Source: Microbacterium sp. SD291 (lineage in GTDB: Bacteria; Actinomycetota; Actinomycetes; Actinomycetales; Microbacteriaceae). From it: a stretch of 64,000 nt of DNA. A program made the translations under genes and the position numbers. Positions 12,667 to 21,695 of the stretch are shown one piece after another. Position 1 is the first letter of the stretch, and every line of letters begins with the position of its first letter. Where the stretch lies: contig NZ_JADIJR010000001.1 in assembly GCF_017355365.1 (NCBI RefSeq), positions 124,001 to 188,000 on the forward strand. The letters are read 5' to 3'. A model generated the notes under the pieces. That model saw only the letters and a program-made list of their open reading frames with translations, made no database searches and was not told where the DNA came from.

Positions 12667-13967
12667 GCGCCGAGCTCCGCCACCACTGCGCCGCCGTCGA
12701 CCGTGACCCGGCCGCCGTGCAGCGTGTACTGAACGCGTCCGGGGAGCGCGAGCCCGAGGTACGGCGAGTTCACGCTGCGCCCGTTGAGGTCCGCCTCCGT
12801 GAAGACTCCCTCGACCGAGGCGTCGTAGAGGGCGATCTGGGCGGGGGCGCCGACTTCGAGCGGGGTTCCGTGGCCGGCGAGCCGCCCGATGCGCGCCGGG
12901 GCGGCGCTCATCACGCGGGCGACGTCGGACCAGCCGATCAGGCCGGTCTGCACCATCGACTGGTGCACGACCCTGAGTGCGCTCTCGAGACCGACCATGC
13001 CGTTGGCGGCAGCCTGCCACTCGCACGCCTTGTGCTCGCTCGGGTGCGGGGCGTGGTCGGTGGCGACGATGTCGATGGTGCCGTCGGCGAGGCCCTCGCG
13101 GACGGCGAGGACGTCTTCCTCGCGGCGCAGCGGCGGGTTGACCTTGTAGCGGGCGTCGTAGCCTCGCACCAGCTCGTCGGTCAGCAGAAGGTGGTGCGGA
13201 GTGACCTCCGCGGTGACGGCGATGCCGCGCTTCTTGGCCCAGCGGATGATGTCGACGGACCCGGCGGTGGAGAGGTGGCAGACGTGCAGTCGCGAGCCGA
13301 CGTGCTCGGCCAGCAGGACGTCGCGGGCGATGATCGACTCCTCGGCGACCGCGGGCCATCCGGCGAGTCCGAGCTCGGCGGACACCGTGCCCTCGTTCAT
13401 CTGCGCGCCCTCGGTGAGGCGCGGGTCCTGGGCGTGCTGTGCGATGACGCCGTCGAAGGACTTCACGTACTCGAGGGCCCGGCGCATGATCAGCGGGTCG
13501 AAGACGCAGAAGCCGTCATCGCTGAACACCCGGACGCGGGCACGCGAGTTCGCCATCGCGCCGAGTTCGGCGAGTCGCTCGCCCTTCTGCCCGACGGTGA
13601 CCGCGCCGATCGGCTGCACGGTGGCGTAGCCGGCCGCCTCGCCGAGCGCGAGCTCCTGCTCGACGACGCCGGCCGTGTCGGCCACGGGTGAGGTGTTCGG
13701 CATCGCGAACACCGCGGTGAACCCGCCGGCGGCTGCGGCCCTGGTACCGGTGAGGATCGTCTCGGAGGCCTCGTAGCCGGGCTCGCGCAGGTGCGTGTGC
13801 AGGTCGACGAGCCCGGGCAGCGCCACCAGGCCGTCTGCGTCGATGACGCGTGCGCCCGCACGGCTGAGGCCGGAGCCGATCTCGGTGATCACCCCGTCCT
13901 CGACGATGATGTCGGCGCTCTCGGCACCGAGAAGCTGCGCGCCCGTGATGACGAGGGTCTCGCTCAC
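12663..13967 (-). CDS. pyrC: Dihydroorotase
   Basis: PyrC cyclises carbamoyl-aspartate to dihydroorotate. The 434-residue protein is the long type I amidohydrolase form. Metal ligands are visible in [21 protein letters not shown] and [12 protein letters not shown]. The start overlaps the pyrB stop by 4 nt and the stop overlaps the next gene as ATGA. No missing ligand was noticed. Confidence 0.96.
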   Translation of the reverse strand: MSETLVITGAQLLGAESADIIVEDGVITEIGSGLSRAGARVIDADGLVALPGLVDLHTHLREPGYEASETILTGTRAAAAGGFTAVFAMPNTSPVADTAGVVEQELALGEAAGYATVQPIGAVTVGQKGERLAELGAMANSRARVRVFSDDGFCVFDPLIMRRALEYVKSFDGVIAQHAQDPRLTEGAQMNEGTVSAELGLAGWPAVAEESIIARDVLLAEHVGSRLHVCHLSTAGSVDIIRWAKKRGIAVTAEVTPHHLLLTDELVRGYDARYKVNPPLRREEDVLAVREGLADGTIDIVATDHAPHPSEHKACEWQAAANGMVGLESALRVVHQSMVQTGLIGWSDVARVMSAAPARIGRLAGHGTPLEVGAPAQIALYDASVEGVFTEADLNGRSVNSPYLGLALPGRVQYTLHGGRVTVDGGAVVAELGA

Positions 13968-14929
13968 CGGTCTCCCCCTCGTTCGTCGTCTCGTTCTCCT
14001 GCGAGCAGCAGGTAGAGCACCGCCATGCGGACGGACACCCCGTTGGCGACCTGCTCGAGCACGGTGGAGCGCTCGGAGTCGGCTGCCTCGGAGGAGATCT
14101 CCAGCCCGCGGTTCATGGGTCCGGGGTGCATCACAATGCTACCTGCGGGAAGCCCCGCCACGCGCAGCGCGTCGAGACCCCAGCGCCTGGAATACTCCCG
14201 CTCAGTCGGGAAATACGCCGCGTTCATCCGCTCGAGCTGGATGCGCAGCAGCATGACGGCGTCGGGGCCGCTCGCGAGAGCCTGATCGAGATCGTAGACG
14301 ACCTGAGCAGGCCACAGCGACACGTTCTGCGGGACGAGCGTCGGCGGCGCCACCAGCGTGACCTCTGCGCCGAGCGTGCTGAGCAGCCAGACGTTCGAGC
14401 GCGCGACGCGAGAGTGCAGGATGTCGCCGACGATCACGACGCGGACGCCGCTGAGGTCGCGTCCGCGGCTGGCCGCGCCGAAGCGGCGCTTGCGGATCGT
14501 GTAGGCATCGAGGAGCGCCTGGGTCGGATGCTCGTGCGTCCCGTCGCCGGCGTTCACCACGCCGGCGGAGATCCAGCCGCTGGTGGCGAGCGTCTGCGGG
14601 GCGCCAGATGCGGGGTGGCGGACCACGACGGCATCCGCGCCGATCGCCTCGAGGGTCTGGGCTGTGTCCTTGAGGCTCTCGCCCTTGGAGACGCTGGAGC
14701 CCTTCGCGGCGAAGTTGATCACGTCTGCGGAGAGCCGCTTGGCTGCGGCCTCGAACGAGATGCGGGTGCGAGTCGAGTCCTCGAAGAAGAGGTTCACGAC
14801 CGTCTTGCCGCGCAGCGTCGGCAACTTCTTGACCTCGCGGGACTGGGTGTCGGCCATGTCCTCGGCGACGTCGAGGATGCGCAGGGCCGCCGCCCTGTCC
14901 AGGTTCCTGGTGTCGAGAAGATGCCTCAT
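13964..14929 (-). CDS. pyrB: Aspartate carbamoyltransferase catalytic subunit
   Basis: PyrB condenses carbamoyl phosphate with aspartate. The 321-residue protein has the carbamoyl-phosphate loop [15 protein letters not shown] and the [12 protein letters not shown] motif, with the C-terminal [10 protein letters not shown] region. There is no regulatory pyrI gene, so this is a catalytic trimer type. It overlaps pyrR and pyrC by 4 nt each. Confidence 0.97.
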   Translation of the reverse strand: MRHLLDTRNLDRAAALRILDVAEDMADTQSREVKKLPTLRGKTVVNLFFEDSTRTRISFEAAAKRLSADVINFAAKGSSVSKGESLKDTAQTLEAIGADAVVVRHPASGAPQTLATSGWISAGVVNAGDGTHEHPTQALLDAYTIRKRRFGAASRGRDLSGVRVVIVGDILHSRVARSNVWLLSTLGAEVTLVAPPTLVPQNVSLWPAQVVYDLDQALASGPDAVMLLRIQLERMNAAYFPTEREYSRRWGLDALRVAGLPAGSIVMHPGPMNRGLEISSEAADSERSTVLEQVANGVSVRMAVLYLLLAGERDDERGGDR

Positions 14930-15456
14930 GCCTCGATCGTCACCCCCTCGGCGCCGTCGTGCTCGTGCAGGCGCACGTTGACGCGCTCCTCACGGGAGGA
15001 CGGGATGTTCTTGCCGATGAAGTCGGGCCGGATCGGCAGCTCGCGGTGGCCTCGGTCGATCAGGATCGCCAGACGGACCGCTGAGGGCCGCCCGATGGAC
15101 TGGATCGCATCGAGGGCTGCCCGGATGCTGCGGCCGGAGAAGAGCACGTCGTCGACCAGGACCACTGTCCTGCCGTCGACTCCGCCGGCGGGGATCTCGG
15201 TCGGGTGCGGCGAGCGAGTCGGATGCTTCGAAAGGTCGTCGCGGAACAGCGTGATGTCGAGGGCGCCGACGGGGATGTCGGTCTCGGCGATGCCGCTGAT
15301 CAGGGTGCCGAGACGGCGGGCGAGCGTCACTCCGCGGGTCGGGATGCCCAGCAGGACGAGGTTCTCAGCCCCTCGATTCGACTCGAGGATCTCATGCGCG
15401 ATGCGGGTGAGTGCCCGCGAGATGTCGGCTTCATGCAGCACGGTGCGCGTGCCCAT
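14926..15456 (-). CDS. pyrR: Bifunctional pyr regulator / uracil phosphoribosyltransferase
   Basis: PyrR binds pyr mRNA in response to UMP/UTP and has UPRTase activity. The 176-residue protein carries the PRPP-binding motif [20 protein letters not shown] and a basic face including [14 protein letters not shown] chose the ATG at 15456 ([12 protein letters not shown]), preceded by GGGAG; an earlier in-frame start at 15480 would lie inside the leader hairpin. It leads the pyr operon, and the leader contains a good PyrR recognition hairpin, so autoregulation is likely. Confidence 0.96.
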   Translation of the reverse strand: MGTRTVLHEADISRALTRIAHEILESNRGAENLVLLGIPTRGVTLARRLGTLISGIAETDIPVGALDITLFRDDLSKHPTRSPHPTEIPAGGVDGRTVVLVDDVLFSGRSIRAALDAIQSIGRPSAVRLAILIDRGHRELPIRPDFIGKNIPSSREERVNVRLHEHDGAEGVTIEA

Positions 15457-15471
15457 CAGCCACTCCCTTCT

Positions 15472-15487
15472 CCGCCTCACAGGACGG
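15472..15487 (-). promoter_or_regulatory. PyrR-binding RNA hairpin in the pyrR leader
   Basis: On the minus strand the RNA reads CCGUC-CUGUGA-GGCGG: a 5-bp stem closing a six-base loop. The region CGUCCUGUGAGGCG matches the known PyrR consensus ARUCCNGNGAGGYU at 12 of 14 positions, including the CNGNGA loop. It lies just 5' of the GGAGAAGGGAG ribosome site, so PyrR binding could block translation, as reported for mycobacterial pyrR. No full antiterminator/terminator pair is seen. Confidence 0.75.
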
Positions 15488-15510
15488 TGTTAAAGGTTGC
15501 TTGCGATGAC

Positions 15511-15516
15511 AGTCTA
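15511..15516 (-). promoter_or_regulatory. Candidate -10 of the pyr operon
   Basis: TAGACT on the minus strand lies about 55 nt before the pyrR start, leaving a leader long enough to hold the PyrR hairpin. No convincing -35 is seen. The same hexamer precedes namH, rpsD and yebC. Confidence 0.5.
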
Positions 15517-15533
15517 TCGGAGCGGAGGCCGGC

Positions 15534-17120
15534 TCATGTCGCGGGCTGGAGCGCCTCCGCGGCCGCGGAGCCGGTCTCGATGATGCGCGAGGAGCGGATC
15601 GGATGGCCGCTGGTCGACAGGCACCGCCCCGTCTTCAGGTCCCACTTCCAGTCGTGCATGCTGCAGGTGAGGATGCCGTCTTCGTCCACCGTCCCGGTGC
15701 GGGTGAGGTCGGCTCGCAGGTGCGGGCAGCGACGCTGCACGACCCAGTCGCCGATCTCGGCATCCTCGGTCTGGTCGGTCTGCTCCTGGTACCAGTTCTC
15801 GACGTACTCGATGCGGTCGACCGAGAGGCATTTGAGGAACGTGGTGAGGAACTCGTTGAACTTGCCGCTGCGGCCCACCTGGAACTGCATCGACAGGAAG
15901 ATCGAGTTCGACCAGTCGATCTCGTGGTCGACGATGTTGGTCGAGACGAGGTCGGCGGGGATCGTGTACCAGTAGATGCACTCCTCCCCCGCGTACTCGC
16001 GGACCTTGGCGCGAGGGAAGTCCACGACCATGTCGAGATCGCCGATGCGGAAGCGCACGCAGCCGCCGACGCCGAGCCGGATGGTGCGCGATTTCTTCAG
16101 CAGCGGCTCCCACCAGTCCTTGATGGCTGCGAGCATCTCCGCCGGCGGGATGATCTCGGCGCGCGAGGCCTCCTCGTCGCGGATCTCCTGCTGGCGGCTC
16201 GCCCGCTGCTCCTCGAGGTAGTCCCACTTCTCGTCGAAGATGTGCGCGATCTCGGCATCCGAGTAGAGGGTCTGCTCTGTGGCGACCTTCCCGCCGTCGA
16301 CCGTCACGACCGTGCCGGGGATGAACACGCGGCCGTCGTACTGCGGCGCGAGCTCCTTCATGTGCGCGAGGAACTGCTTCTGGTCGGTGAAGATCGACTC
16401 GCCGCTGCGGCCGGTGCCGTTGAAGTCGAACAGGTCGTCGCGGAGGAACATCGGGGGCCCCGCCATCGGGAATACGTGCGGGGCGTCGACCTTCTCGATG
16501 TAGTACATGGCGCGCTTGTTCTGCGCATCGCGCTTGAGCTTCGCGAAGTTCTGCTTCGCGTCCAGCGGCAGGTCGTAGACCATCGGCCACCAGATGGCCC
16601 CGGAGACCTGCGTGAAGTAGGCGTCGGGCCTGCCGAAGTGCAGCAGCTTCTCGAGGTCGAGGGGGTGCGAGTCGTTCTGGTTCAGCACGGAGCCGGTGCC
16701 GTCGTCGACGCTCAGCGAGGAGTCACCGATGGGGCCGTCGCTCGGTGCGCGCAGCGGGGTGATCATGATCTTGAGATCGCCGCGCTCGATGATCTCGCCG
16801 GCGGGAGCGTAGGTGATGTTGGTGTAGCCGAGCGCGCGGATGTCCTGCTCGAGGTCGTCGATCGGGTACTCCGGCAGGAGCACCTCGATGTCCTTGCGGA
16901 TGTGGCGCTCGAGCAGCTTCGGGTCGAAGTGGTCGCGGTGCCGGTGCGAGATGTAGAGGAAGTCGGCCTCGCGTCCGAAGCGCTCCCAGTCGAGCCCGCG
17001 GTTGTCCGGGAACGGGAACCAGGAGCCGTAGAACGAGGGGCCGAGCACGGGGTCGCAGATGATGTTGCCGCCGGTCGTCTCGATGAACATCCCGGCGTGG
17101 CCGAGTCCCGTGATCCGCAT
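15534..17120 (-). CDS. namH: Probable UDP-N-acetylmuramate hydroxylase (MBL fold + Rieske)
   Basis: This 528-residue protein resembles NamH, which converts UDP-MurNAc to UDP-N-glycolylmuramic acid. The N-terminal metallo-beta-lactamase fold shows the HxHxDH motif at 59-64 (HRHRDH). The C-terminal Rieske [2Fe-2S] domain has ligands C465/H467 (RRCPHL) and C486/H489 (CSMHDW). The domain set and length match mycobacterial Rv3818-type proteins. Glycolylated muramic acid is reported as a Microbacterium trait, which supports the call. A strong AGGAGGT ribosome site precedes the ATG. It stands alone between pyrR and the SNF2 gene. An electron-transfer partner is not in view. Confidence 0.82.
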   Translation of the reverse strand: MRITGLGHAGMFIETTGGNIICDPVLGPSFYGSWFPFPDNRGLDWERFGREADFLYISHRHRDHFDPKLLERHIRKDIEVLLPEYPIDDLEQDIRALGYTNITYAPAGEIIERGDLKIMITPLRAPSDGPIGDSSLSVDDGTGSVLNQNDSHPLDLEKLLHFGRPDAYFTQVSGAIWWPMVYDLPLDAKQNFAKLKRDAQNKRAMYYIEKVDAPHVFPMAGPPMFLRDDLFDFNGTGRSGESIFTDQKQFLAHMKELAPQYDGRVFIPGTVVTVDGGKVATEQTLYSDAEIAHIFDEKWDYLEEQRASRQQEIRDEEASRAEIIPPAEMLAAIKDWWEPLLKKSRTIRLGVGGCVRFRIGDLDMVVDFPRAKVREYAGEECIYWYTIPADLVSTNIVDHEIDWSNSIFLSMQFQVGRSGKFNEFLTTFLKCLSVDRIEYVENWYQEQTDQTEDAEIGDWVVQRRCPHLRADLTRTGTVDEDGILTCSMHDWKWDLKTGRCLSTSGHPIRSSRIIETGSAAAEALQPAT

Positions 17121-17147
17121 GTGCCTACCTCCTGATCGAACCGTACG

Positions 17148-17153
17148 AGTCTA
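17148..17153 (-). promoter_or_regulatory. Candidate -10 of namH
   Basis: TAGACT on the minus strand, about 28 nt before the namH ATG, gives a short leader carrying AGGAGGT. A small hairpin (17157-17176, GCGGGC/GCCCGC) lies just upstream and may end the SNF2 transcript. Confidence 0.45.
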
Positions 17154-17198
17154 CCGGCGGGCTCCTGAGGGCCCGCGGAGACGGGCCGTGAGAACGAC

Positions 17199-20100
17199 TC
17201 AGTCCTCGAACAGCCCGCGGATGTCGTCCGCGCTGAGCGACTGTGCGAACAGCGCCTCGTCATCCATCACCGCGGTGAACAGCCGCGCCTTGCGCTGCTG
17301 CAGCTCGCGGACCTTCTCCTCGATGGTCCCCGCCGCGATCATCCGGTAGACGAACACCTGGCTGGTCTGCCCGATGCGATGCGTGCGGTCGATGGCCTGC
17401 GCCTCCGCGGCGGGGTTCCACCACGGGTCGAGCAGGAAGACGTAGTCGGCCTCGGTGAGGGTGAGGCCGAATCCGCCGGCCTTGAGACTGATCAGGAACA
17501 CCGGTTGCTCGCCGGCTTTGAATCCGTCGATGACGTCCTGCCGGCGGCGCGTGGAGCCGTCGAGATGCGCGTAGGGGATGCCGGCATCGTCGAGTCGGGC
17601 GGCCGCCATGTCGAGGAACGAGGTGAACTGGCTGAACACCAGCGCACGGTGCCCCTCGGCCTGCAGCTCGGCGACCCGCTCGAGAAGCGTGTCGAGCTTG
17701 CCCGACCCGATGTGCGCGTCGCCCTCGTCGACGAGCGCCGGAGCGAGGCTCAGCATCCGCAGCAGGGTCAGCGAGCGGAACACGATGAAACGGTTCCGGT
17801 CGAGGTCGTCGATCAGGCCGAGCACCTTCTGCCGCTCACGCTGCAGCACCACGTCGTAGAGTGCTCGGTGCGCGGGGCTGAGCTCGATCTCGAGCACCTG
17901 CTCCTGCTTCGGCGGCAGGTCGGCGGCGACCAGCTCCTTCGTACGTCGGAGCATGAGCGGACGTATGCGACGACGCAGCTGCTCCAGACGGCGCTGACGA
18001 TACGCGCCGCCCTCCTCGTTCTCGGGGACTTTGCCCTTCTCGATCGGCTGGATGTAGCGATCGCGGAACTTCCGTGCCGATGGGAACAGGCCTGGCGCTG
18101 ACAGCTTCAACAGCGACCACAGCTCGGAGAGGCTGTTCTCCATCGGCGTGCCTGTGACCGCATAGGTGACGTCGGCGCGGAAGGCGGAGATCGCGCGGTG
18201 CAGCTTCGTCTTCGGGTTCTTGACGAACTGGGCCTCGTCGAGAATGAGACCCGCCCACTCGATACCGCCGAACTCGTCTGCGTCGAGCCGGGCGACCGTG
18301 TAGGAGCTGACGATGACGTCGGCGGATGCGGCGGCATCCGCGAGCCGGTCCGCGCGCGTGCTGCTCGTGCTCTCCACGATCCGCACACGCAGACCCGGGG
18401 TGAAGCGGGCCGCCTCCGTCTTCCAGGTGCTGAGCACCGACGTCGGCGCGAGGACGAGGAACGGCCGCCGCTCCCCCGCATCCCGGGTGTGCTGCACGAA
18501 CGCGAGCAGCTGTAGCGTCTTGCCGAGCCCCATGTCGTCGGCGAGGATCCCGCCGAGCCGGTGCCGCCACAGGAACGCGAGCCAGTCGAAGCCGGTCTTC
18601 TGATACGGTCGCAGCTCCGCGAGCAGCCCAGGGGGAAGCGGAGTCGACGGCACGCCGGTCGCCTGGCGCAGACCCTCGGCTGTCGCCCGCCAGCTCACCG
18701 CGGGGAGCGATTCGTCGGCGAGGTCCTCGAACTCCTCCCAGAGATCGGTCTGGTAGCGGCTGATGCGCGGCCCGGTCTCCCATTCGTCGAGCTCGCCGGC
18801 CTCGTCGATGAGTTCGCGGAGGCGGTCCAATGCGGGGTGGGCGAGCGTGAAGTATCCGCCGTCGGCGAGCAGCAGCTTCTTCCTGCCTCTGCTGAGCGCG
18901 GTGAACAGCGGCCCGAAGGGGATGGTGCGGCCGTCGATCGTGACGATGATGCCCAGGTCGAACCAGTCCGAATCCGTCGTCTCGACCGTCGACACGGTGA
19001 CCTCGGGAGCGCCGGTGAGCTCGCGGTACTCCTTGGCGGTCCCCGTCGTGACGATGGTCACTCCGATGCGCGCGAACGCGGGGACGACCTGCGCGACGAA
19101 CGCCGCGGCGTCGATGTCGTGGAAGGATCCGGATGCCGCGAACCGGGTCGCGGCGTGCTCCTGCCAGACCTGCTCGAGCTCCGCCCGGGTGGTCGCCTCG
19201 GCGTCGGCGTCGCGCACCGCTGCACGGCTGGGCGCGAAGGGAACGGTGCCGAACCCGCGGTACGACCACTCGAATCGGTAGCTGACGACGTCGCCGCGTT
19301 CGAAGGCGACGGTGAGCACGGGCTCCGGCGACGGCACCTCCGGGAGCGCCACTCCGGCGGTCGTCTGCACCGCCGCTCTTCTGGCGAGGAGCGGGTAGGC
19401 CTCGGCGACGAAAGCCTCCTCCTCGGCCGGCGGCACGACGATGGGCTGCCGTGCCCCGACCAGGGCGCGGACCTGCTCGCTGAGCGCGACCTCGGCGAGC
19501 ACGATCTCCATGCGACTGCCGAGCAGCGTCGCCGCGTACACGCCGCTGCGCCCGATCGGGTGGGCCTCGGCCGATGCGACGGCGTGCCCCTCGATGGTGA
19601 CATCAGCGGCGACCGTGAGCGCGCCGTCGTCGTCGCGGCCGATGACCGCCGAGATCTCGGCGGAGTCCGCGAGCCGCACCGTCGTGTGCTTCTGGCTCGC
19701 CACCAGCGGGATCCCGAGTGCGGCGCCGGCACGCAGGTGCCCCCACAGGAGCGTCGACTCGATCTGGTCGGCGACCAGCCAGTCGCCGGCGTTCCCCGAC
19801 AGCAGCGAGTCCCGCGAGATGCTGAGGAGGTCGCCGAACCAGCGGGTCTGTGCGCGACCGAACTGCGAGGCGTCGCGCCGGACGGTGTCCCAGCCCGCGT
19901 GACCCTGGATCCAGGCTCCGGTCTGGCCGCTGCGCATCAGCGGGCGGATCGCCAGCAGGAGCTCGCCGGCGGGCTTCGCGAGATCGCGCGGCGTCGCCGG
20001 GCGCACGGGGCGAGGCGCCCAGTGATTCTCACCGCGTGCCTCACGATGCCGCAACTCGACGCCGAGGGCCAGCGCCTGCGTGCGAGAGGCGGCGGCGGGG

Positions 20101-20492
20101 TCGAGAAGCGCCCTCCAGGACGGTGCCGGCGGCGGTGCGGCCGGCACCGTCGGCGTGGGTGGCCGGTCGGCGGCCCTGGCACCCGCCTGCTGCGCGTACT
20201 CGTGCACGTTCGAGGCGAGCAGCGCAGCGACCACGTGCTTGCACGCCGTGCGCACCGGGCACGAGCACCGCGTCGAGCGGACATGCCTCTTGCCGTTGGA
20301 GGAGACGAAGCCGATCTCGGTCAGGTACTGCGCATCGCGGCTGCCCTTGACATACGCCTCGAGCTCCTGGCGGTCTTCGTGCCAGATGAGGTCGAGGACG
20401 TTGCCCTCCCGGAAGTAGGCGAGTCCGCGAGAGTATCCGCCGGCATCCGTGATCTGCATGAGATCACGGAGATCGACGTGAGGCGCGGGCAT
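17199..20492 (-). CDS. SWIM zinc-finger SNF2-family ATPase
   Basis: This 1097-residue protein has an N-terminal SWIM zinc finger (C76, C78, C84, H86 in CSCPVRTACKH). A long middle region follows, then a SNF2/RapA-type motor near residues 620-1090: Walker A DDMGLGKTLQ (about 650), LILDEAQFVKN as motif II, and the C-terminal helicase half with SLKAGGFGLTLTEA and DRTHRIGQTSQ. Such proteins remodel protein-DNA complexes, but the bacterial SWIM-SNF2 members have no firm role. The ATG at 20492 was chosen because the upstream frame has shadow composition. No methylase or nuclease gene is adjacent, so a defence role is not supported. Confidence 0.88.
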   Translation of the reverse strand: MPAPHVDLRDLMQITDAGGYSRGLAYFREGNVLDLIWHEDRQELEAYVKGSRDAQYLTEIGFVSSNGKRHVRSTRCSCPVRTACKHVVAALLASNVHEYAQQAGARAADRPPTPTVPAAPPPAPSWRALLDPAAASRTQALALGVELRHREARGENHWAPRPVRPATPRDLAKPAGELLLAIRPLMRSGQTGAWIQGHAGWDTVRRDASQFGRAQTRWFGDLLSISRDSLLSGNAGDWLVADQIESTLLWGHLRAGAALGIPLVASQKHTTVRLADSAEISAVIGRDDDGALTVAADVTIEGHAVASAEAHPIGRSGVYAATLLGSRMEIVLAEVALSEQVRALVGARQPIVVPPAEEEAFVAEAYPLLARRAAVQTTAGVALPEVPSPEPVLTVAFERGDVVSYRFEWSYRGFGTVPFAPSRAAVRDADAEATTRAELEQVWQEHAATRFAASGSFHDIDAAAFVAQVVPAFARIGVTIVTTGTAKEYRELTGAPEVTVSTVETTDSDWFDLGIIVTIDGRTIPFGPLFTALSRGRKKLLLADGGYFTLAHPALDRLRELIDEAGELDEWETGPRISRYQTDLWEEFEDLADESLPAVSWRATAEGLRQATGVPSTPLPPGLLAELRPYQKTGFDWLAFLWRHRLGGILADDMGLGKTLQLLAFVQHTRDAGERRPFLVLAPTSVLSTWKTEAARFTPGLRVRIVESTSSTRADRLADAAASADVIVSSYTVARLDADEFGGIEWAGLILDEAQFVKNPKTKLHRAISAFRADVTYAVTGTPMENSLSELWSLLKLSAPGLFPSARKFRDRYIQPIEKGKVPENEEGGAYRQRRLEQLRRRIRPLMLRRTKELVAADLPPKQEQVLEIELSPAHRALYDVVLQRERQKVLGLIDDLDRNRFIVFRSLTLLRMLSLAPALVDEGDAHIGSGKLDTLLERVAELQAEGHRALVFSQFTSFLDMAAARLDDAGIPYAHLDGSTRRRQDVIDGFKAGEQPVFLISLKAGGFGLTLTEADYVFLLDPWWNPAAEAQAIDRTHRIGQTSQVFVYRMIAAGTIEEKVRELQQRKARLFTAVMDDEALFAQSLSADDIRGLFED

Positions 20493-20547
20493 GCCGGCAT
20501 CCTTCCCGCGGCATCCGACATCGCGGATGCTGCGTCCGAGGCGGCGC

Positions 20548-20958
20548 TCAGGCGGCGCGCGACACCCGAGCGAGGACGCCGTGCACGAAGGCGCCGGAGT
20601 CATCGGTGGAGAACTCCTTGGCGAGCTCCACCGCCTCGTCGATCGCCACGGCGGTGGGCACCTGGTCGTTGAACAGGATCTCCCAGACGCCGATGCGCAG
20701 CAGCGCACGGTCGACGGCGGGCATCCGCTCGAGCTTCCAGTCACGGCTGTGCGTGGTGATCAGCTCGTCGATCTCGTCGTGGTGATCGATGATGCCGTCG
20801 ACGATCTCGCGTGCGTACAGCCAGGAGGCCTCACGGGCCGGTTCGCTCGCTGCGCGCTTGGCCTCGGCCGCGAGAGCCACCGAGACGTCATCCCCGCGCA
20901 CGTCCGCGGAGAACATGATGTCGAGTGCGCGCTTGCGCGCCTTCGTTCGAGCGCTCAC
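20548..20958 (-). CDS. nusB: Transcription antitermination factor NusB
   Basis: NusB binds boxA RNA with S10 in rRNA antitermination complexes. The 136-residue all-helical protein begins SARTKARKRALDIMFSADVR and has the C-terminal VPTAVAIDEAVELAKEFSTDDSGAFVHGVL block. It is 3 nt from the efp stop, an operon pair seen widely in actinobacteria. Confidence 0.95.
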   Translation of the reverse strand: MSARTKARKRALDIMFSADVRGDDVSVALAAEAKRAASEPAREASWLYAREIVDGIIDHHDEIDELITTHSRDWKLERMPAVDRALLRIGVWEILFNDQVPTAVAIDEAVELAKEFSTDDSGAFVHGVLARVSRAA

Positions 20959-20961
20959 GCC

Positions 20962-21522
20962 TTACTTCTCGCGACCCAGGTACTCACCCGTGCGGGTGTC
21001 GACCTTGATCTTCGTCCCGGTCTCGACGAACAGCGGAACCTGCATCTCGTACCCGGTCTCCACGGTCGCGGGCTTGGTGCCGGCCGAGGAGCGGTCGCCC
21101 TGCAGGCCGGGCTCGGTGTAGGTCACCTCGAGGATGACGGATGCCGGGAGGTCGATGTACAGCGGGTTGCCGTTGTTCAGCGCGATCGTGACCTGCTGGT
21201 TCTCGAGCAGGAAGTTCTTCGCGTCGCCGACGGTCGGGCCGGAGACCGTGATCTGGTCGTAGTCCGAGGTGTCCATGAAGACGAAGCCGTCGCCGTCGGC
21301 GTACAGGTAGGTGAAGTCGCGGCGGTCGACGTTCTCGATGTCGATCTTGGCGCCGGCGTTGTAGGTGCGGTCGACGACCTTGCCCGAGATCACGTTCTTC
21401 AGCTTGGTGCGCACGAAGGCACCGCCCTTGCCGGGCTTGACGTGCTGGAACTCGATGACGTTCCAGAGCTGTCCGTCGATGCTGAGTACGACGCCGTTCT
21501 TGATGTCTGCGGTAGATGCCAT
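20962..21522 (-). CDS. efp: Translation elongation factor P
   Basis: EF-P relieves ribosome stalling at polyproline. The 186-residue, three-domain protein begins [20 protein letters not shown]. The loop that reaches the peptidyl transferase centre reads KPGKGGAF, with Lys at the tip. No modification enzyme is nearby. It is the first gene of the efp-nusB pair. The IS element lies 149 nt upstream, just beyond the likely promoter. Confidence 0.97.
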   Translation of the reverse strand: MASTADIKNGVVLSIDGQLWNVIEFQHVKPGKGGAFVRTKLKNVISGKVVDRTYNAGAKIDIENVDRRDFTYLYADGDGFVFMDTSDYDQITVSGPTVGDAKNFLLENQQVTIALNNGNPLYIDLPASVILEVTYTEPGLQGDRSSAGTKPATVETGYEMQVPLFVETGTKIKVDTRTGEYLGREK

Positions 21523-21594
21523 GCGCTGGAGGTTCCGTTTCGTATCGAAGTTCAGGGGCCGGCGGACGCGAGATCCGCGACGGGCCGACAGTCG

Positions 21595-21600
21595 ATTCTA
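21595..21600 (-). promoter_or_regulatory. Candidate -10 of efp
   Basis: TAGAAT on the minus strand about 73 nt before the efp ATG, no clear -35. The IS left end is 72 nt further upstream, so the insertion probably left this promoter intact. Confidence 0.4.
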
Positions 21601-21671
21601 CGGGATGCCCGGGTGACGCCCGATCTACGTCGATTCGAACGGAAGAATCCTCGCGAGTTTCGTAGCTATGT

Positions 21672-21695
21672 ACTGGGTATCTGCTTAGGTCAAGT
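21672..21695 (+). repeat. IS left inverted repeat
   Basis: 24 bp beginning ACTGGGTATCTGCTTAG. It differs from the right repeat only at position 17 (G versus A). The transposase stop codon lies inside it. The target duplication 21664-21671 abuts it. Confidence 0.9.

Noticed and set aside
17199-20492. DISARM- or similar SNF2-based defence system
   Set aside because: No methyltransferase, nuclease or other defence partner adjoins the SNF2 gene; neighbours are housekeeping genes.
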